Assembly (NCBI GenBank): GCA_012719315.1
Contig: JAAYAP010000020.1
Span: 1-9,805 of the forward strand
Length of the DNA: 9,805 nucleotides
From: Methanobacteriota archaeon
GTDB taxonomy: Archaea > Thermoplasmatota > Thermoplasmata > Methanomassiliicoccales > Methanomethylophilaceae
Direction: 5' to 3'
The number at the start of each line of letters is the position of its first letter. Position 1 is the stretch's first letter. Below are positions 6,782-9,805 of the stretch, in pieces. The position numbers and the translations under genes are program-made. The notes beneath the pieces were generated by a model. That model saw nothing but the letters and a program-made list of their open reading frames with translations, searched no databases and was not told the origin of the DNA.

Positions 6782-7411
6782 TCACCTTGTATCCAGGATC
6801 TCCCGCAACTCATCCACCATGCGGTTCATGTTCGCGGTGTTGACGCCCATCTCCTCCGATAGCGCATCCAGATCCATCTCCGGGTTGTTCATCATCTCGT
6901 AAAGCAGATTCCTGTGAGCGTATCCCGGGACGTCCTCGCCGACGTCGTCCAAGAAACCTCTGATCAATCTGTTGCGTTGCCTCACTATCCTCATCCTTGT
7001 CTTGCCGATCTCCTCCAATTCCGTTTCCAATTGGGATAACCTTCTCCGGACGGCTTCGAACTCCGTCGGCGCCTGGTCGTCGCAGAGGCCCGATCCCTCT
7101 CCGTCGGCCGCCCCGTCCAATCCTTCCATGCGGGTCTCGAACATGCCGTCGCACAGGTCGATGGTGATGGTGAATTCGCAACTGGGGCGGTACAGTATGC
7201 GGCTGGGGCCGATGCGGCTGCTCTGCCTGCTGCTCGACACCAGTCCGCTGCGTTCCATGATGTCGAGGTTCTTGACCACCGCTTGCTGGCTGACCCCGAG
7301 CTCTTTGGAGAGCTGCAGAGGGTAATGGGGCTCTTTGGCGAGAGCTTGCAGTATGCGGCGTCTCGTGGGATTCTCGATCACCGACAGGATCCTGTTCAAA
7401 TCATCCATCAT
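6782..7411 (-). CDS. ArsR-like winged-helix regulator, probable heat-shock repressor (HSR1/Phr-like)
   Basis: This 209-residue DNA-binding protein has an N-terminal winged helix (about 5-75) with IENPTRRRILQAL, HYPLQLSKELGVSQQAVVKN (recognition helix about 41-50) and a wing ending in RILYRPS. A beta segment FTITIDLCDG (80-89), a charged helix likely to form a coiled coil (about 117-150), and a second small helical domain (about 165-206; DLDALSEEMGVNTANMNRMV) follow. No cysteine/histidine metal site typical of metal-sensing ArsR proteins is seen. It is the first gene of an operon with cdc48 and hsp20, separated from cdc48 by 4 bases; the same order occurs for HSR1 (AF1298), cdc48 and hsp20 in Archaeoglobus fulgidus, where HSR1 binds its own promoter. 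Phr of Pyrococcus furiosus is a comparable winged-helix heat-shock repressor. The role here follows from family and context. Either of two adjacent ATG codons (7411, 7408) could be the start. Confidence 0.85.
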   Translation of the reverse strand: MMDDLNRILSVIENPTRRRILQALAKEPHYPLQLSKELGVSQQAVVKNLDIMERSGLVSSSRQSSRIGPSRILYRPSCEFTITIDLCDGMFETRMEGLDGAADGEGSGLCDDQAPTEFEAVRRRLSQLETELEEIGKTRMRIVRQRNRLIRGFLDDVGEDVPGYAHRNLLYEMMNNPEMDLDALSEEMGVNTANMNRMVDELREILDTR

Positions 7412-7430
7412 ATCACATTCATCTAGGTTA

Positions 7431-7445
7431 ACAACTATCAGTTGT
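7431..7445. promoter_or_regulatory. Candidate operator: ACAACT-ATC-AGTTGT at the heat-shock operon start site
   Basis: This is a perfect inverted repeat with 6-bp arms and a 3-base centre. Its centre (7438) is about 23 bases downstream of the TATA box centre (about 7461) on the minus strand, so it covers the predicted transcription start of the regulator-cdc48-hsp20 operon. A repressor bound here would block RNA polymerase loading, the mechanism known for Phr. It differs from the CTAAC-N5-GTTAG motif I recall for A. fulgidus HSR1. Confidence 0.5.
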
Positions 7446-7455
7446 ATAGCAGCAG

Positions 7456-7466
7456 TTATATATAAA
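7456..7466 (-). promoter_or_regulatory. TATA box of the regulator-cdc48-hsp20 operon
   Basis: The minus strand reads TTTATATATAA here, a near-ideal archaeal TATA box. Its centre is about 50 bases upstream of ATG 7411, so transcription should start near 7436 and leave a 5' leader of about 24 bases, unlike the apparently leaderless neighbours. Confidence 0.7.
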
Positions 7467-7514
7467 CATTATTATTTGGACCGATTAATGTATGTTTTTA
7501 TCCATCAATGTGTA

Positions 7515-7527
7515 AAAACTTAAATAG
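7515..7527 (+). promoter_or_regulatory. BRE/TATA promoter of trpB2
   Basis: AAAAC followed by TTAAATAG, with the TATA part (7520-7527) centred about 26 bases before ATG 7549. This spacing predicts a transcript starting at or beside the ATG, so the TTGTTAACC copy at 7538-7546 lies between TATA box and start site, a position suited to a repressor. Confidence 0.6.
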
Positions 7528-7548
7528 GATACGGGGATTGTTAACCTC

Positions 7549-8877
7549 ATGGCAATACCCAAGGACGTTAGAATCGACCTGTCGCCAGAGGACATACCCA
7601 AACGCTGGTATAATCTGGCAGCGGATATCGGCGAGTTGAAACCGCCGCTCAATCCGGGCACCAGGGAACCTGCGAAACCGGAGGACTTTGATCCGATCTT
7701 CTGCAAGGAGATCATCAGGCAGGAAGGGTCCACCGAACGCTACGTCGACATACCCGAGGAAGTGAGGGACAGCCTGATCTACCTCAACCGGCCGGCGCCG
7801 CTGCAGAGGGCGTACCGACTCGAGAAGCATCTGAAGACGCCGGCGAAGATCTTCTACAAGCGGGAGGACATGAGCCCGCTCGGAAGCCACAAAGGCAACA
7901 CCGCGCTCGCGCAGGCGTACTACAACGCCGAAGCCGGCGTGCACACGCTGACGACCGAGACCGGCGCAGGCCAATGGGGAACCGCGCTGGCGATGGTGTC
8001 GAACCTCTTCGACATAGACACCACGGTGTTCATGGTGAAAGGGAGCTACATCGCCAAACCGCTGAGGAAGACCATCATCAACACATACGGCGCGACCATA
8101 CACGCGTCTCCCAGTGCGCAGACCGAGTTCGGCAGGAAGATCCTCAAGGAGCACCCCGAGACCTCCGGGTCGCTGGGCATCGCGATCTCCGAGGCGTGCG
8201 AGGTCGCCGCCAAGGACGAGAACACCTGCTATTCCCTCGGAAGCGTCCTGAACCACGTGATGCTGCACCAATCGGTCATCGGACTGGAGACGATGCAGCA
8301 ATTGGAGATAGCCGAGGTCGAACCGGACTACGTCATCGCCTGTGCGGGCGGCGGCTCCAACTTCGCGGGCCTGACCTTCCCGATGATCGGCGAGAAGATC
8401 AGGGGCAGGGGATTCGAGAACACGGAGTTCATCGCCGTGGAACCCGATGCGGCCCCGTCGTTGACGAAGGGGGAGTTCAAATACGATTTCGGGGACACCG
8501 CGGGATTCACGCCGCTGCTCATGATGTACACGCTCGGAAGCGAGTTCGTGCCGCCGTCGATACACGCGGGCGGCCTCAGATACCACGGCATGTCCCCGTT
8601 GGTGTCCGCCGCATACGATATGGACATGGTCTCGGCGAGGTCGTACGATCAGACCGAGACCTTCGCGGCCGGCCTGCTCATGGCGAGGACCGAGGGGATC
8701 ATCCCCGCACCGGAGTCATGTCACGCGCTGAAAGCGGCCATCGATGTGGCACTCGAGTGCAAGGAGCGCAACGAGGAGAAATCCATCGTCTTCGGACTCT
8801 CGGGACACGGCTTGCTGGACCTTTACGGGTACGAGCAGTACCTCGAAGGCACTCTGCCCTCATCGGCCAAACTCTGA
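7549..8877 (+). CDS. trpB2: TrpB2-type tryptophan synthase beta chain-like PLP enzyme
   Basis: This 442-residue fold-type II PLP enzyme condenses indole with serine to make tryptophan. Length and the long N-terminal extension (about 1-80; RWYNLAADI, LNPGTREP) mark the TrpB2 branch, not the shorter TrpB1. Visible motifs are RPAPLQRAYRLEKHL, the PLP lysine K115 in GSHKGNTALAQ, the catalytic glutamate E137 in ETGAGQWG, the phosphate-binding loop GGGSN (267-271), and the C-terminal SGHGLLDLYGY. TrpB2 proteins do not form the classic complex with TrpA and may salvage indole or use phosphoserine. No other trp gene is adjacent, which is usual for TrpB2. The residue after the PLP lysine is glycine (HKGN), where many relatives have a larger residue. 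The gene has its own promoter and terminator and is divergent from the heat-shock operon, so it is probably a single-gene unit. Confidence 0.92.
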   Translation: MAIPKDVRIDLSPEDIPKRWYNLAADIGELKPPLNPGTREPAKPEDFDPIFCKEIIRQEGSTERYVDIPEEVRDSLIYLNRPAPLQRAYRLEKHLKTPAKIFYKREDMSPLGSHKGNTALAQAYYNAEAGVHTLTTETGAGQWGTALAMVSNLFDIDTTVFMVKGSYIAKPLRKTIINTYGATIHASPSAQTEFGRKILKEHPETSGSLGIAISEACEVAAKDENTCYSLGSVLNHVMLHQSVIGLETMQQLEIAEVEPDYVIACAGGGSNFAGLTFPMIGEKIRGRGFENTEFIAVEPDAAPSLTKGEFKYDFGDTAGFTPLLMMYTLGSEFVPPSIHAGGLRYHGMSPLVSAAYDMDMVSARSYDQTETFAAGLLMARTEGIIPAPESCHALKAAIDVALECKERNEEKSIVFGLSGHGLLDLYGYEQYLEGTLPSSAKL

Positions 8878-8892
8878 ATGCATACCCGCCGT

Positions 8893-8930
8893 CCTGTGCG
8901 CCATCGGCCACAGGCGGCATATCTTTTTTT
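8893..8930 (+). terminator. Hairpin plus T-run terminator after trpB2
   Basis: Fifteen bases after the stop codon, CCTGTG (8893-8898) pairs with CACAGG (8909-8914). An inner GCC-ATC-GGC extends the stem to 9 bp with one bulged base. A run of seven T follows at 8924-8930. It separates trpB2 from the endonuclease gene. Confidence 0.7.
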
Positions 8931-8958
8931 CATTCCCTGCGGCCGCCGTAGAACAATC

Positions 8959-8967
8959 CATATACAT
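8959..8967 (+). promoter_or_regulatory. Probable TATA box of the splicing endonuclease gene
   Basis: CATATACAT is centred about 27 bases upstream of ATG 8990, and no ribosome binding site precedes that ATG, together suggesting a leaderless transcript. The box is short and read by eye. Confidence 0.45.
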
Positions 8968-8989
8968 CGATGCTCGTAGTCTCGAGCAT

Positions 8990-9805
8990 ATGCCGGGCGA
9001 ACTCATTGACGACAAGGTCCGAGTCAGTGACCAGAAGGAAGGCTGTCAACTGTTCAACAAAGGCAATTTCGGATACCCTCTGAGGGGCGGCGGCTCCGAT
9101 CTCGATCTGATCGAGGCGACATTCCTCCTGGAGTGCCGGCGGTTGGAGGTGCTGAGCGCCGGCAGATCGCTCGGCTTCAAGGAGATGTTCACCTACGCAT
9201 CGTCCGTCTCCGAAGGGTTCGACATACGCTACCTGGTCTATCGCGACCTCAGGCAACGGGGGTTCGTCGTGAAGACCGAGTCCGGGACCTTCGACTTCTC
9301 CGTGTTCCCGAGAGGGTCCAACATGAGCAACTCCCGCCCGGTGTACATGGTGAGAACGGTGTTCGAACGCACCGCGGTGGATATAACCACGTTCTCCGCC
9401 GAGATCTCCCAATCCGACGACAAGGGCAAACAGCTGCTCTACGGCGTCGTCGACGAAGAGGGCGACATCACCTATTACATGATGTCCAACAAGGATCCCC
9501 GGGGCAAGGTCTTCGAAGAGCCGGCTCGAGCAGTCGAGGGTGTCCTGGTCGGCAGCCGTGTCCTGATCTTCGATCCGGAGCAGGCAGAAGTGCTCCGCGC
9601 CGGCGGGTTCTACGGCAAGTCCCTCGAAGGCATGCTGCAGCTGTCGCTGATCGAGAGCAGCCATCTGGTCTCCAAGGGCTTGCTCGACATAAGGTCCCTG
9701 GACGGCCTCAAGCTGTCCGGGAAGGATCTGATGCAGGCGGGCCGCGAGACGCAGGACGAGTTCGATCTGCGTATGAAGGCATTCTCGGCTCTGCGCGGCA
9801 GAGGC
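8990..9805 (+). CDS. endA: tRNA-splicing endonuclease (tRNA-intron lyase), tandem-repeat type, C-terminus cut by window edge
   Basis: The enzyme removes introns from pre-tRNA by cutting bulge-helix-bulge sites. The frame is open from ATG 8990 to the edge (272 residues). Repeat 1 (about 1-175) contains LIEATFLLECRRLEVL (40-55), IRYLVYRDLRQRGFVVK (79-95) and GVVDEEGDITYY (152-163). Repeat 2 starts near 182 (VEGVLVGSRVLIFD) with a matching FYGKSLEGMLQLSLIESSHLVSKGLL (207-232) and stops at FDLRMKAFSALRGRG, just before its catalytic domain. This repeated form matches the two-repeat homodimeric enzymes (Archaeoglobus type). In repeat 1 the catalytic Tyr and His positions appear replaced (F106 in SVFPRG, N114 in SNSRP), so activity should lie in the missing C-terminal part. 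No alternative ATG or GTG lies upstream in frame within the gap, and a TATA-like box fits this start. Confidence 0.88.
   Translation, partial: MPGELIDDKVRVSDQKEGCQLFNKGNFGYPLRGGGSDLDLIEATFLLECRRLEVLSAGRSLGFKEMFTYASSVSEGFDIRYLVYRDLRQRGFVVKTESGTFDFSVFPRGSNMSNSRPVYMVRTVFERTAVDITTFSAEISQSDDKGKQLLYGVVDEEGDITYYMMSNKDPRGKVFEEPARAVEGVLVGSRVLIFDPEQAEVLRAGGFYGKSLEGMLQLSLIESSHLVSKGLLDIRSLDGLKLSGKDLMQAGRETQDEFDLRMKAFSALRGRG

Larger units (their letters stand above)
7426..7546. repeat. Inverted 9-mer pair (GGTTAACAA ... TTGTTAACC) bounding the divergent promoter region
   Basis: GGTTAACAA at 7426-7434 and its exact reverse complement TTGTTAACC at 7538-7546 lie near the two ends of the hsr1-like/trpB2 intergenic region. 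Read in each gene's own direction, the same TTGTTAACC precedes both start codons, 14 bases before the regulator ATG and 2 bases before the trpB2 ATG. The core GTTAAC is itself a palindrome, so each copy could bind a dimer. Confidence 0.6.

Noticed and set aside
5338..6843. A 501-codon open frame on the plus strand opposite cdc48
   Set aside because: It lies antisense to cdc48, which has complete AAA+ motifs; its translation is rich in Arg, Gly, His and Asp with no domain. It is a by-product of high-GC coding.
7498..8586. A 362-codon minus-strand open frame opposite trpB2
   Set aside because: Translation is Arg/His/Val-rich without motifs; trpB2 on the other strand has all catalytic residues plus promoter and terminator.
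8930..9664. A 244-codon minus-strand open frame opposite the splicing endonuclease
   Set aside because: No recognisable family or promoter, while the plus-strand frame has clear endonuclease repeats.
1..9805. CRISPR array, tRNA/rRNA genes, insertion sequences or phage genes
   Set aside because: No regularly spaced repeats, no cloverleaf-like segments in the short gaps, no transposase, integrase or phage motifs were seen on either strand.

Overview
This window looks archaeal: an archaeal-type gene set, TATA-box promoters about 26-28 bases ahead of start codons, ATGA-type gene overlaps, and strong GGAGGTGA ribosome sites in some operons. GC is moderately high in genes and low in the gaps. The gene content (PolD small subunit, UPF0201, CDC48/VAT ATPase, TrpB2, a tandem-repeat splicing endonuclease, a COG1395-type regulator) suggests a euryarchaeon, most likely Thermoplasmata and perhaps Methanomassiliicoccales. 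The lineage is inferred from protein style only; no rRNA is present.

Layout. (1) At the left edge, the N-terminus of DNA polymerase D small subunit (minus, cut by the window) diverges from a plus-strand pair: a UPF0201/COG1325 protein, then a sugar-isomerase-like TIM barrel protein. The second gene appears to start at CTG, overlapping the first gene's stop. (2) Converging on it and sharing four bases at the stops is a three-gene minus-strand operon, read right to left: a COG1395-type HTH regulator, an unrecognised 203-residue protein, and a CPBP (CAAX-protease/Abi) membrane protein with an N-terminal zinc ribbon. Both junctions are ATGA overlaps. (3) Next is another minus-strand operon: a winged-helix regulator, cdc48 and hsp20, ending at a hairpin plus T-run. 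This is the gene order of the HSR1-cdc48-hsp20 heat-shock operon known from Archaeoglobus fulgidus. (4) Divergent from it is trpB2, which ends at its own hairpin/T-run terminator. (5) At the right edge is the start of a tRNA-splicing endonuclease whose first catalytic-like repeat is degenerate; the window cuts it before the second catalytic domain.

How they work together. The clearest unit is the heat-shock operon: the regulator probably represses its own promoter, where a 15-bp inverted repeat lies at the predicted transcription start, and controls an unfoldase and a small chaperone together. The divergent hsr1-like/trpB2 region also has a shared 9-mer just ahead of both start codons. The regulator / unknown / CPBP-protease operon is the best candidate for an undescribed system. 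The other genes are housekeeping. No tRNA, rRNA, CRISPR array, insertion sequence or prophage was seen.
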